From the NCBI RefSeq assembly GCF_021484805.1, contig NZ_CP090557.1:3794001-3858000 (forward strand): a stretch of 64,000 nucleotides of DNA, read 5' to 3'. A program made the position numbers and the translations under genes. Every line of letters starts with the position of its first letter. Position 1 is the first letter of the stretch. The stretch comes from Tellurirhabdus bombi. Lineage in GTDB: Bacteria > Bacteroidota > Bacteroidia > Cytophagales > Spirosomataceae. The notes below the pieces were generated by a model. The model was not told the DNA's origin. It ran no database searches and worked only from the letters and a program-made list of their open reading frames with translations. Below, piece by piece: positions 1-8,011 of the stretch.

Positions 1-1070
1 GCAACCTCCCCCGCTGGCGCTACGTTATACGTTCCCGCCAGCTTTCGTTGCACTCGCCAGGCACCGCTTCTGGCCTGCCAGTCGCCCGGATTGGCGGCCT
101 GCTCCTTCGCATACAGCGCCAGCGCCTGATCGAGTTGGTTGTTATACTCCAGGGCCGTTGCCAGAAAATACCGGATACGCGGAAAATCAGCCTTCACGTT
201 TTGCACTTCTTCAAAATGCCGTACAGCCTGCCCGAAAGCCCGCCAGCGCAAGCAGATTTGGCCCGCCTGAAAATGAGCCTGATACAGGTTCGGTTGCAAC
301 CGAATCGCCTGTTGATAATACTGGTAGGCGCTATCAGGTCGGTAAGCCCGTTGAAACGTTAACCCCCGCCCATAAAACAGCTGGGCATTTTTAGGGAAAT
401 ACGCCAATGCTCGTTTGTTATAAACCAAGGCTGTCTCGTAATTTCCCTGTGCCGTGTAAATCGACGTTAGCTGGCTGTAGGTGTCCAGATAGCGGGGTTT
501 CAGCGCCAGGGCACGCTCATAATAAGCCAGCGCGCGGGTTGTATCTCCGTATTTAGCAGCAATTAATCCGTTGAAATAGAAGGCTTCCCCCTCATACGGA
601 GCCATTTGCAATACTTTTGCTAGGTATAAACGCGCTTGTTCAAATTGGCGATTTTCTTGAAACAAATCGCCCATAACAATATACAAATCCGGCGTTTCAA
701 TGCCAAGCCCTTCCGCCCGCTGGGCACTTTCCAACGCCTGCGCGATTTTCCGCTGGCCACGCAAAATTTTGGCCCGAATCAGGTAATAACGCCCTACATC
801 GTCGTCTGCATCAAGCGCTTCGTTGATATCAGCCAAGGCCTCATCCAAACGCCCATTTTCCAGATATAGCGCCGCCCGACGCGCATACGCCGACGCTGGT
901 GCACTTTGATTAATGGCCCGGGTCAAGGCTTCCAGTGCTTTCTGGTTGCGGATTTCGGCGGAGTTCTGCGGCACAGTCGGAATGCGGGCCTGACGACGGT
1001 CATCTTCCCCACAACCCCATAAAATCCCGGCGATCAATAACCCACTTACGAACGAAACTTTGTACCGCAT
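1..1070 (-). CDS. TPR-repeat lipoprotein, C-terminus cut by window edge
   Basis: Reading the minus strand from the ATG at 1070 gives an open frame to the window edge (about 356 codons, no stop). The protein starts with a short hydrophobic stretch ending in a lipobox-like LWGC (Cys at residue 20), so it is probably an outer-membrane or periplasmic lipoprotein. The rest is a run of helical tetratricopeptide repeats, with typical pieces such as YEGEAFYFNGLIAAKYGD and ALAYYERALALKPR. TPR arrays bind partner proteins; nothing here says which. The C-terminus lies outside the window, so length and any extra domain are unknown. No neighbour suggests a pathway. Confidence 0.85.
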   Translation of the reverse strand, partial: MRYKVSFVSGLLIAGILWGCGEDDRRQARIPTVPQNSAEIRNQKALEALTRAINQSAPASAYARRAALYLENGRLDEALADINEALDADDDVGRYYLIRAKILRGQRKIAQALESAQRAEGLGIETPDLYIVMGDLFQENRQFEQARLYLAKVLQMAPYEGEAFYFNGLIAAKYGDTTRALAYYERALALKPRYLDTYSQLTSIYTAQGNYETALVYNKRALAYFPKNAQLFYGRGLTFQRAYRPDSAYQYYQQAIRLQPNLYQAHFQAGQICLRWRAFGQAVRHFEEVQNVKADFPRIRYFLATALEYNNQLDQALALYAKEQAANPGDWQARSGAWRVQRKLAGTYNVAPAGEV

Positions 1071-1102
1071 TATCCCTTTTAAAAACCGCTCAAATATACG
1101 GT

Positions 1103-1990
1103 CTATACCGAAGAAAACCGATAGAATACCCCCAACGGTAATCTTTTCCCGAAGGAATCGGGCAGATAGAGTTCGCCGTACTCTGTGCTGGGACGTTTCC
1201 CGAAGTGGGAAAGCATCAGATTCTCGACAATAAGGGCCGAAAAACCCAGCGAATATAAATTGATAATCAGAAAGTAATGCTCTTTTTCGAGTAGGTCCGC
1301 GCAAAGCTTCAGCAATTCATTCAGGTGCTCTTCCAGAAGCCATTTCTCTCCATCGGGTCCGCGTCCATAGGCGGGAGGATCCAGAATAATCCCGTGGTAG
1401 GTGTTTCCCCGCCGGGCTTCCCGTCGCACAAACTTCATGGCATCCTCTATTACCCAACGAATATTATCCAGTCCGCTGGCTTCCATGTTCTCCCGCGACC
1501 AGGAAATGACCTGCCGAACGGAGTCAACGTGGGTTACGTCGGCACCCGCCTGCCGAGCCGCCAGAGAGGCTGCTCCGGTATACGCAAACAGATTGAGCAC
1601 TCGGGGCCGCTCCGTCTGCATCGGCAATGCCTTTACTTTTTGGTGAATATACGGCCAGTTAACCGCCTGTTCCGGAAAAATACCAACGTGCTTAAACGAA
1701 GACAGCGACAGTTTAAAAGACAACTCAAGGTTTTCACGGCGGTACGGAACAAACCAGCGGTCGTTCATGTCGGGCTTAGTCAGCCACTCTCCTTTTTCCT
1801 GTGAGCCTTTATCGCGCTTAAAAACGGCCTTAGCCCGTCGTTGCCATTCTTCATCCGGCAATGATTTTTCCCAGATCGCCTGGGGCTCCGGACGACTCAG
1901 AATATACGGTCCGAAACGTTCTAGCTTTTCGAAGCCGCCGGTATCAATTAATTCGTATTCAGGCCAGGGGGCCGGAGTTAGTAGTTGCAA
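1103..1990 (-). CDS. class I SAM-dependent methyltransferase, RlmI-like
   Basis: A 295-residue protein with the SAM-binding glycine motif LNLFAYTGAASLA (about residues 132-144), an acidic residue at the end of strand 2 (HVDS, D156) and the catalytic-type motif DPPAYGRG (204-211). This set matches the Methyltrans_SAM/RlmI family of rRNA methyltransferases acting on 23S rRNA. The usual N-terminal PUA domain of RlmI is absent. A short N-terminal segment, residues 1-90, replaces it. No in-frame ATG exists before residue 75, so the start is probably the TTG at 1990. The substrate base cannot be told from sequence. Confidence 0.8.
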   Translation of the reverse strand: MQLLTPAPWPEYELIDTGGFEKLERFGPYILSRPEPQAIWEKSLPDEEWQRRAKAVFKRDKGSQEKGEWLTKPDMNDRWFVPYRRENLELSFKLSLSSFKHVGIFPEQAVNWPYIHQKVKALPMQTERPRVLNLFAYTGAASLAARQAGADVTHVDSVRQVISWSRENMEASGLDNIRWVIEDAMKFVRREARRGNTYHGIILDPPAYGRGPDGEKWLLEEHLNELLKLCADLLEKEHYFLIINLYSLGFSALIVENLMLSHFGKRPSTEYGELYLPDSFGKRLPLGVFYRFSSV

Positions 1991-2050
1991 TGAACGTAGA
2001 TTTTTTGGTGGATTCGAGCCGTTCTGTGAAGGCTCAACTCGGAAACGATA

Positions 2051-2473
2051 TTAACAGCCTAACGCCAGAATGCATTCAAATTCGTCGGGACGAATGGGCA
2101 TGACCGACAAGCGCGATTGCCGAAGCAACGCCAGATTGGCCAGCAAAGGTTCCGCTTTTAGCTGAGCCAGTGTTACCGGTCGCGGCAAAGGCATAAGGGG
2201 TTCCAGCTCTACCACGACCCAAGGTGTTGGCGCTGTACCTGAGTTTGCACCCGCCGTTGGGTCCGGGTAGGCTTCCCGGCACACTTTAGCGACGCCTACT
2301 ACTTCTTTTCCTATAACACTATGGTAAAACAATACCTGATCGCCTGTTTTCATGGCCATCAGGTTGTTACGCGCCTGGTAATTGCGGACGCCATCCCAAA
2401 CGGCTTTGCCTTCCTGCACAAATTTATTCCAGGAATAGGCGTCTGGTTCTGATTTTACAAGCCAGTGATTCAA
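2051..2473 (-). CDS. EVE domain protein
   Basis: A 140-residue single-domain protein beginning WLVKSEPDAYSW and containing WDGVRNYQARN and GDQVLFYHS, which are hallmarks of the EVE (PUA-like) fold. EVE domains bind modified bases in RNA or DNA; cellular roles of bacterial single-domain EVE proteins are poorly fixed. The family N-terminus (MxxWLxKSEP) places the start at a TTG at 2473, with no ATG available. The neighbouring minus-strand methyltransferase at 1103-1990 is a plausible operon partner (gap of about 60 bases), so a nucleic-acid-modification link is possible but unproven. Confidence 0.82.
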   Translation of the reverse strand: MNHWLVKSEPDAYSWNKFVQEGKAVWDGVRNYQARNNLMAMKTGDQVLFYHSVIGKEVVGVAKVCREAYPDPTAGANSGTAPTPWVVVELEPLMPLPRPVTLAQLKAEPLLANLALLRQSRLSVMPIRPDEFECILALGC

Positions 2474-2484
2474 TCCAATAAAAG

Positions 2485-2555
2485 AAATTTGAATGCGTGA
2501 ATCCTAGCGCAGCCCACTAAATTTGCTCACGCTATCATTCACGCATTCTGCATTT
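2485..2555. repeat. intergenic inverted repeat with 12-bp perfect arms
   Basis: GAATGCGTGAAT at 2491-2502 is repeated inverted as ATTCACGCATTC at 2537-2548. After a 2x2 internal loop, TAGCG (2505-2509) pairs with CGCTA (2530-2534). AAAT/ATTT pairs can extend the outside. There is no U-tract, so it is not a textbook terminator. It lies between two minus-strand genes (DinB protein upstream, EVE protein downstream). Confidence 0.7.
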
Positions 2556-2558
2556 ACA

Positions 2559-3122
2559 TCAATAATCATCCAAACCCAGGCTACTGCCGTAGCGAGAGCC
2601 GTACTCATCGTCCTCGTCGGAATGACGGTCAACGCCTTTGTAAAACAGGGCTTTTTTAAGAATCGAGATTTGTCCGCTGTGATACGTATCGTGGTTGATC
2701 AGGCCGTGCAGCATGTCGTAATACGTATAATCCCGGCCTGGCACGATGTCTTCCAGAAACTCGTCGTCGTCGCGTTTATCCAGCTCGTTAACTAATTCTT
2801 CCTGACTAAGGCTTAATTCCATTTGCAGGGCTTCCCATTCGAAGTCGTCAATCTGCTGAAATGAACCGAAATTTTTCTCCGGCGATTTGATGTCAAAATC
2901 TTTATCGCCCTGCATCTTTTTGACGCAGAAAATCCGCCAGCTAGTTATGTGAAACACCAATTCGGCGATGGAGTGCGTGTTGGGCGTAATCCGTCGGCCA
3001 GCCATATCTGGAGTTACGCCCCGAATGGCTTCTACCAGCGAAGGACCATGCCATGCCTCTTCTCCCTCGTAGGTTGTATTCAATAGATCGATGATGCGGA
3101 TTAATTCATCATTTTGTACCAT
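2559..3122 (-). CDS. DinB/YfiT-like metal-binding protein
   Basis: A 187-residue, mainly helical protein with three spaced histidines in DinB-like context: H58 in LVFHIT, H144 and H148 in INHDTYHSGQISILKK. This is the metal triad of the DinB/YfiT four-helix superfamily, whose members are thiol transferases or hydrolases of uncertain substrate. The tail is acidic (DEDDEYG). Starts at ATG 3122. It is monocistronic-looking, with the inverted repeat at 2485-2555 downstream. A minus-strand TAGTTTTG at 3161-3154 could be its -10-like element. Confidence 0.75.
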   Translation of the reverse strand: MVQNDELIRIIDLLNTTYEGEEAWHGPSLVEAIRGVTPDMAGRRITPNTHSIAELVFHITSWRIFCVKKMQGDKDFDIKSPEKNFGSFQQIDDFEWEALQMELSLSQEELVNELDKRDDDEFLEDIVPGRDYTYYDMLHGLINHDTYHSGQISILKKALFYKGVDRHSDEDDEYGSRYGSSLGLDDY

Positions 3123-3201
3123 AGAAATCTGCTTATAAACAGTAATACGAAACCAAAACTACAAAGCTCGCGTGAGATTCTTAAAAATATTTACTGTATC
3201 T

Positions 3202-3843
3202 CTACTGATTGGTTCTCTGCCACGACGACGGGCGCCAGCCTTCCACCCGCTGGCTCTCCTGATGCGCTAATTTTAGCAGTCGCTCAATCTTTCGGGTTCC
3301 CGTTTCAATAAATGGATCATTCTTTTTAAACCACATCTCATAAACGTTGTGCGGCTTGGACTTTTGCACGCCCAAAAACAGAAAGGTTTCGGCGGTAGGT
3401 TCGGCTAGGAAGTAAAAGGCAGCCTGCCGGTCGTAGCCATAGAACTGAAATTTATGAAAAAACTCCTCGCTGGACCTTGAGGAAGTTGTTTTTACATCCA
3501 CAATTAAACCGGGGCGCACCCCGTCGGGCTTTGCCTTGAGGGGTAAGCCTGTTAGCGTGCATTCCCAGAAAAGGGGCTTTTCGACGGTCAGATCCGTCAA
3601 TAAATCCGTGGTTCGCTCACGCACCGACTCAGCCAGTGCCCGCAGGTTTTTGCCTTCCGTTGCCGTGTGCAACTGCCAGTTGACTGGCCGGTGCGGCTCT
3701 AGCAAAAGCTGGTGAAAGGTCGTCCCGTACTGCATAATTTTGGGCGATGCTTTCCGAAGGGGCTTAAACGTATGCAGATTTAATAACTCCGTTAAATCAG
3801 AATTAGCGTAGGCTGGATGCGAACGATATTGGTGCTCAGTCAT
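3202..3843 (-). CDS. lone PD-(D/E)XK nuclease domain, RecB/RecE-like
   Basis: A 213-residue protein whose motifs follow the RecB-type nuclease order: GTTFH (40-44), E94, KPDG (D107), VDVKTT (D116, K118) and DRQAAFY (Q140, Y144). The D-DxK core and QxxxY motif are those of RecB, AddB, Cas4 and the C-terminal domain of RecE (exonuclease VIII), all DNA exonucleases. All catalytic positions appear intact. It stands alone, with no recombinase, single-strand annealing protein, helicase or cas gene nearby. Function is therefore DNA processing in general, or a phage remnant. ATG start at 3843. Confidence 0.75.
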   Translation of the reverse strand: MTEHQYRSHPAYANSDLTELLNLHTFKPLRKASPKIMQYGTTFHQLLLEPHRPVNWQLHTATEGKNLRALAESVRERTTDLLTDLTVEKPLFWECTLTGLPLKAKPDGVRPGLIVDVKTTSSRSSEEFFHKFQFYGYDRQAAFYFLAEPTAETFLFLGVQKSKPHNVYEMWFKKNDPFIETGTRKIERLLKLAHQESQRVEGWRPSSWQRTNQ

Positions 3844-4053
3844 TCAAAAAATCAGACAAGTAACTGTTGCTTACAGAGCCCTAAAGTTACGCAGTTTGCG
3901 ACCGATCTCCCAACTAAATTGCAATCCAAGTCTACCTTTCCTTTTGTTCCACGAGCAAGAAAACCGGAACTATTTTACTCGTTAATCGTTAAATAGAACA
4001 CACTTTTTAGGGGTTATCATCTGCTTAAAGCCGAGTTACTCCTGAACCTTTCT

Positions 4054-5124
4054 ATGAAACTCTTCAAATGCACGCACTGCGGACAACTGCTCTTTTTCGA
4101 GAATGGTTTTTGCGAGCGGTGCAAGTATCCGTTGGGCTTCGTGTCCCAGCAATTGCAGTTGCTCCCGCTTGAGGTAGCAGGACCGGATACGTTTCGCATC
4201 TACAACCAAGGTCCCTTTCTTTACCGCTACTGCGCCAATCATCAATACGGTGTCTGCAACTGGCTGGTTGCCGATGGCAGCCAGACGCCCTATTGTAAAG
4301 CCTGCACGCTAAACCGCACCATTCCGAACCTAAGCAAGGCGGAATACCTGCAACGCTGGCGCGTTATCGAAGTCGCAAAACACCGGCTGGTTTACACCTT
4401 AAGGCGCATGAAACTGCCTTTGGTGAGTAAAACCACCGATCCCGACAAAGGGCTCTCGTTTGATTTTCTGGCCGACGAAAATCCCGGACATTCGCCCCGC
4501 ATCCTGACCGGTCATAGCCGAGGTTTGATAACCATTAACATTGCCGAAGCGGACGATATTGAGCGGGAAATGGCTCGTCGGGCCATGGACGAACCTTATC
4601 GCACCGTACTGGGGCACTTCCGCCACGAGGTAGGACATTATTACTGGGATCAGCTCATTGACCATTCCGACCATTTGACTGCCTGTCGGGAATTGTTTGG
4701 GGACGAGCGGCAAAATTACGCCGAGGCGCTGAAACAGCATTACCGAAAAGGGCCAGCTAGAGGCTGGAATCAGCATTTTATCAGTGCCTACGCCAGTGCG
4801 CACCCCTGGGAAGACTGGGCGGAAACCTGGGCGCACTACATGCACATCCTGGACACCCTCGAAACGGCCTACGACTTTGGCTTGAGCGTTCATCCCCGAA
4901 TTATTGAAGAACGGACCATTTTGAGCTCAGAGGTTAAGATTGACCCTTATGATCCCGAAAATTTCGAGATGCTCATCAGCTTGTGGTTACCCCTGTGTTT
5001 TGCCATGAACAGCCTGAACCGCAGCATGGGGCATTCGGACTTGTATCCGTTTGTTATTCCTCCCCTCGTCATGCAGAAACTTAGCTTCATCCATCGGGTG
5101 TGTTACGAAGCACGCGTGGTATAA
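4054..5124 (+). CDS. zinc-ribbon metallopeptidase, Peptidase_Mx family
   Basis: A 356-residue cytoplasmic-looking protein (no signal peptide). The N-terminus has paired zinc knuckles: C6/C9/C20/C23 (CTHC...CERC) and C60/C68/C81/C84 (YC...VC...CKAC). The metalloprotease motif HEVGH (191-195) lies in FRHEVGHYYW, with a downstream acidic helix (EDWAETWAHYMH, about 255-266) that probably supplies the third ligand. This combination is the putative zinc-binding metallopeptidase family PF15887; the natural substrate is unknown. It is transcribed divergently from the nuclease gene at 3202-3843. Confidence 0.82.
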   Translation: MKLFKCTHCGQLLFFENGFCERCKYPLGFVSQQLQLLPLEVAGPDTFRIYNQGPFLYRYCANHQYGVCNWLVADGSQTPYCKACTLNRTIPNLSKAEYLQRWRVIEVAKHRLVYTLRRMKLPLVSKTTDPDKGLSFDFLADENPGHSPRILTGHSRGLITINIAEADDIEREMARRAMDEPYRTVLGHFRHEVGHYYWDQLIDHSDHLTACRELFGDERQNYAEALKQHYRKGPARGWNQHFISAYASAHPWEDWAETWAHYMHILDTLETAYDFGLSVHPRIIEERTILSSEVKIDPYDPENFEMLISLWLPLCFAMNSLNRSMGHSDLYPFVIPPLVMQKLSFIHRVCYEARVV

Positions 5125-5186
5125 AATACAGGCAGTAAGCAATAAATCGGCTTTTATTTCAGTTTTATGGTCGAGTGTTTACGACT

Positions 5187-6155
5187 ATGTGCCGCCGATT
5201 TTTCACCCTCGTACTTGTGCTGATTTCAACCGTCGGAATGCGCCCGGAAGGACGTACTAACGATGAGTACAGCCGCATTGATGCCTACGCCCGAACCACG
5301 CCGGATTCGTATGCCCGAAGCATCAATACCTTGTCTGATTACCTGACCGCTCCCGCCCGGACGGATATGGATAAAGTTCGGGTTATTTACGCCTGGATGG
5401 TTTCCCATATTCAATATGACCTAGCGGCTGCCAACAGCGCTTACCGCCAAAAATATTATTCCGAGAAAGAATACGCGACCCGGGTCCTGCAAAAGCGCAA
5501 AGGGCTTTGCACTGGTTACGCACTCTTATTCAAGTATTTACTTAAACGAGCAGGCGTCGATGCAGCCAGCATCCGCGGCTATGCGCGAACGGATGACAAG
5601 GAGTCGGGCTTACCCGTTGCCGTGGTTGATCACGAATGGAATGCCGTACGCATTGATAACGAATGGTACCTCCTTGATTTGGCCTGGGCCGTGTCAACGG
5701 CTGAAGAAGGCCAATCCAGCAATGATTTTTATTTTCTGACGCCTCCCGATCAGTTTGTTTCGCAGCATTTCCCGACCGATCCGCGTTGGCAGCTTCTTGC
5801 CCAGCCCGTCAGTAAGCCCGAATTTGATCGCTTTCCCAAGCTGTACGCCCCTTATTTTGCCATGGGTTACAGCCCCGATTTTCCCAAAAATGGCCAGATT
5901 ACGATCAATCGTCAGACGCAATTGACGTTTCAGAACCCGAATGCGATTGACTACCTCTGCACAATTAGCCGATTTGGTCAAACCAAAGGTGTCGATATTC
6001 CTATTTCGGTTACCCGCACGGATGATCTGCACCTGATTCGTCTGAACGTCTCCGCTCAGGGGCGCGGCACGTTGCGCGTTTTTGCGGCTCCGGTTACGCA
6101 AAGTCGTTCCAAGCATTATGAATGCATCGCGTCCTTTACCGTCAATAGTTTGTAA
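5187..6155 (+). CDS. secreted transglutaminase-like protein
   Basis: The ATG at 5187 gives 322 residues beginning MCRRFFTLVLVLISTV, a good signal peptide; a GTG at 5175 is the only earlier option. The transglutaminase/cysteine-protease triad is readable: Cys108 in KGLCTGYA, His149 in DHEWNAV and Asp164 in YLLDLAWA. This resembles the periplasmic transglutaminase-core (kyphoscoliosis-type) proteins. The C-terminal third is beta-rich and may be an Ig-like domain. The substrate (protein crosslink or peptide hydrolysis) is not evident. Confidence 0.8.
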   Translation: MCRRFFTLVLVLISTVGMRPEGRTNDEYSRIDAYARTTPDSYARSINTLSDYLTAPARTDMDKVRVIYAWMVSHIQYDLAAANSAYRQKYYSEKEYATRVLQKRKGLCTGYALLFKYLLKRAGVDAASIRGYARTDDKESGLPVAVVDHEWNAVRIDNEWYLLDLAWAVSTAEEGQSSNDFYFLTPPDQFVSQHFPTDPRWQLLAQPVSKPEFDRFPKLYAPYFAMGYSPDFPKNGQITINRQTQLTFQNPNAIDYLCTISRFGQTKGVDIPISVTRTDDLHLIRLNVSAQGRGTLRVFAAPVTQSRSKHYECIASFTVNSL

Positions 6156-6171
6156 CGATTGACGGTAAAGG
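6133..6171. terminator. 14-bp perfect hairpin between convergent genes; stop codon lies in its loop
   Basis: CCTTTACCGTCAAT (6133-6146) pairs perfectly with its complement at 6158-6171. The 11-base loop contains the TAA stop of the transglutaminase gene. The convergent HyuA-like gene ends at 6174. There is no U-tract on either strand, so a role as a two-way transcription barrier or RNA 3' end is inferred. Confidence 0.65.
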
Positions 6172-6173
6172 CT

Positions 6174-7442
6174 CTACGCCCGCATTTCAACCAGTAAATT
6201 CCGGTACTGGTCCATCTGAACGTAACTTTTTTCGCGAATGACAATGGTTGTATCGGGTTCTTCGATGATGCCTGGTCCAGACAGCCGGTCGTCGGGTTGA
6301 ATGCGAGCCCGGTCGTAAATAGGACACGAACAAGGGGTCAGGTCTTCTTCGTAATACACCGACCGATAGCCCTTCAAAGCCACAAAATCCTGATCATTGG
6401 AACGCGTTGCCGGATTGGAGCGTTGCAGCGTGTTGATGACTTCTTTCTTTGACGTTTTATCGAAATAGATCAGTAAATACCCCAAAGCCGTCGAAACGCC
6501 CGCCGCCCCCGGAATAATTACTTTCTGGACGCCTAGCTGGCTGGCAATATCCAGCGCGTGTACGGGGCCAGCGCCGCCGAAAGCCACCAGACCATAAGCC
6601 GACCAGTCAAAGGCCCGATCAGAGACTAACTTCCGAATGTTCTTAGCAACGTACCGATCAATTCCCTGGCTTAGGCGCATGGCTGCTTCTTCTACCTTCA
6701 TGCCCAGCGGCTTGCCAATGTGTTCTTCCATGGCTTGCCGCGCCGCGTCAATATCCAGCCGAATGCGGCCATTCAGAAAATAGCTTTTGTTGAGAAAGCC
6801 CAGAATCAGGTCCACGTCAGTTAGGGTTGGTCGCGAGCCGCCCCGTCCGAAGCAGGCGGGACCGGTCTCGTGGTCGGCATGCTCCATCATCACGGCTAGC
6901 GAGCCATCTACATCAACGCCCACAAAATTGTTGCCCCCAACGCCCAGCGTGCGCATTTGGGTTTCGCCATCCAGCAACGTAAGGTGCGTGTAGGAGCCCC
7001 CCATTTTCAGAAGAATCAGTTTCTTTTCGTTGACCAGCGAGCCATAGAACTTACCGACCGCTAGGCAACCTACCCGACCGGGTTTTATGATTCGCTTGAT
7101 GTCTTTGAGCGCCCCTTCCAGGTCAACGATTTCGCCGTCGTTGGTAACAAACTGCATGGGAAACGGCCAACCCAGCTCTTGCAATTGCTCATGGAGGTGT
7201 TGCAGGCATTCCAGCGCCTCTTCGGCAGGAATTTGGACATTCAAGCCCATCACTACGGCTTCAATATCCGCCATCGCGATGCTGTACTGTTCCAGAAAAT
7301 GAGTGATTTCTTCCGTTAGGGTAGCGGTAGAATCCCGAAAGGTAGCGGCCACTTTTTTGATGGAAAGCTGTCCTTCTTCATTAACTAATACAAAATCAGT
7401 AAATGTTTCTCCCCAATCAATGCTAAAATGGTAGCGGCTCAT
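6174..7442 (-). CDS. short hydantoinase/oxoprolinase A-family protein
   Basis: A 422-residue protein with an actin-like ATPase start (SIDWGETFTDFVLV, where the family usually has GGT) and C-terminal HyuA motifs: ACFGRGGSRPTLTDVDLILG, AFGGAGPVHALDIA and VIIPGAAGVSTALG. HyuA proteins use ATP to open 5-oxoproline or hydantoin rings, usually with a HyuB partner. This one is well below the usual length of nearly 700 residues and seems to lack much of the middle and the C-terminal extension. No hyuB is nearby. Function may differ from classical hydantoinase. ATG start at 7442. Confidence 0.75.
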   Translation of the reverse strand: MSRYHFSIDWGETFTDFVLVNEEGQLSIKKVAATFRDSTATLTEEITHFLEQYSIAMADIEAVVMGLNVQIPAEEALECLQHLHEQLQELGWPFPMQFVTNDGEIVDLEGALKDIKRIIKPGRVGCLAVGKFYGSLVNEKKLILLKMGGSYTHLTLLDGETQMRTLGVGGNNFVGVDVDGSLAVMMEHADHETGPACFGRGGSRPTLTDVDLILGFLNKSYFLNGRIRLDIDAARQAMEEHIGKPLGMKVEEAAMRLSQGIDRYVAKNIRKLVSDRAFDWSAYGLVAFGGAGPVHALDIASQLGVQKVIIPGAAGVSTALGYLLIYFDKTSKKEVINTLQRSNPATRSNDQDFVALKGYRSVYYEEDLTPCSCPIYDRARIQPDDRLSGPGIIEEPDTTIVIREKSYVQMDQYRNLLVEMRA

Positions 7443-7461
7443 AGTGGCCTATCGATAATGT

Positions 7462-7959
7462 TTATTTGGTGGTAACGCGCATTTGAGTAATGCGCCAGCT
7501 GCTATCAGAAGCCATGCTCAGGTCAGAGTTAAGCGTAACCGTTTTTCGGTTTGCGGTACTACCCGCCGGAACTGTTTCGGCATACTCATACTGCTCCGTG
7601 GCTGTCGCCTTTTTTTCCTCAATACGCAGGTTTTTCAACTTATAATTCTGGGCTTTTACCGCACTCGCTATTCGTTGGTAGTCAGCGGGCGATAGCGCCG
7701 TGCCGTTGTTAATGATTTTAGCGCTATCGGCAAAATATCGGTTAAAATCTGTCGAAATTCCGGGTAGCAAAGCACTGTCCCGGTTCAGCAGGGCCATTCT
7801 GTTTTTAAGCATGGCGACCACCGTGTCTCGCTGTTTATAAAGCGCAGTTGTGGTGGTACGGGTTTCGACGCGGCGCAGGCGACGCTGTGTTTCAGGTGTT
7901 TGCGCTTGCGTAATAGTGGCCCATAAAAACAGGCTTGCCAGAAAAAAGGAAGTTTTCAT
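7462..7959 (-). CDS. secreted protein of unknown function
   Basis: 165 residues with a clear signal peptide (MKTSFFLASLFLWATITQAQ). The mature part starts with an Arg/Thr-rich helical stretch (about 22-60), followed by a region that looks like a small mixed fold. I recognise no family. It lies 19 bases upstream of the HyuA-like gene on the same strand and may be co-transcribed with it. Confidence 0.65.
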   Translation of the reverse strand: MKTSFFLASLFLWATITQAQTPETQRRLRRVETRTTTTALYKQRDTVVAMLKNRMALLNRDSALLPGISTDFNRYFADSAKIINNGTALSPADYQRIASAVKAQNYKLKNLRIEEKKATATEQYEYAETVPAGSTANRKTVTLNSDLSMASDSSWRITQMRVTTK

Positions 7960-8011
7960 AAGTAAGCAGGAAGATCGTTTATGATCAATCGATTATCTCC
8001 CAAAATGTTTA

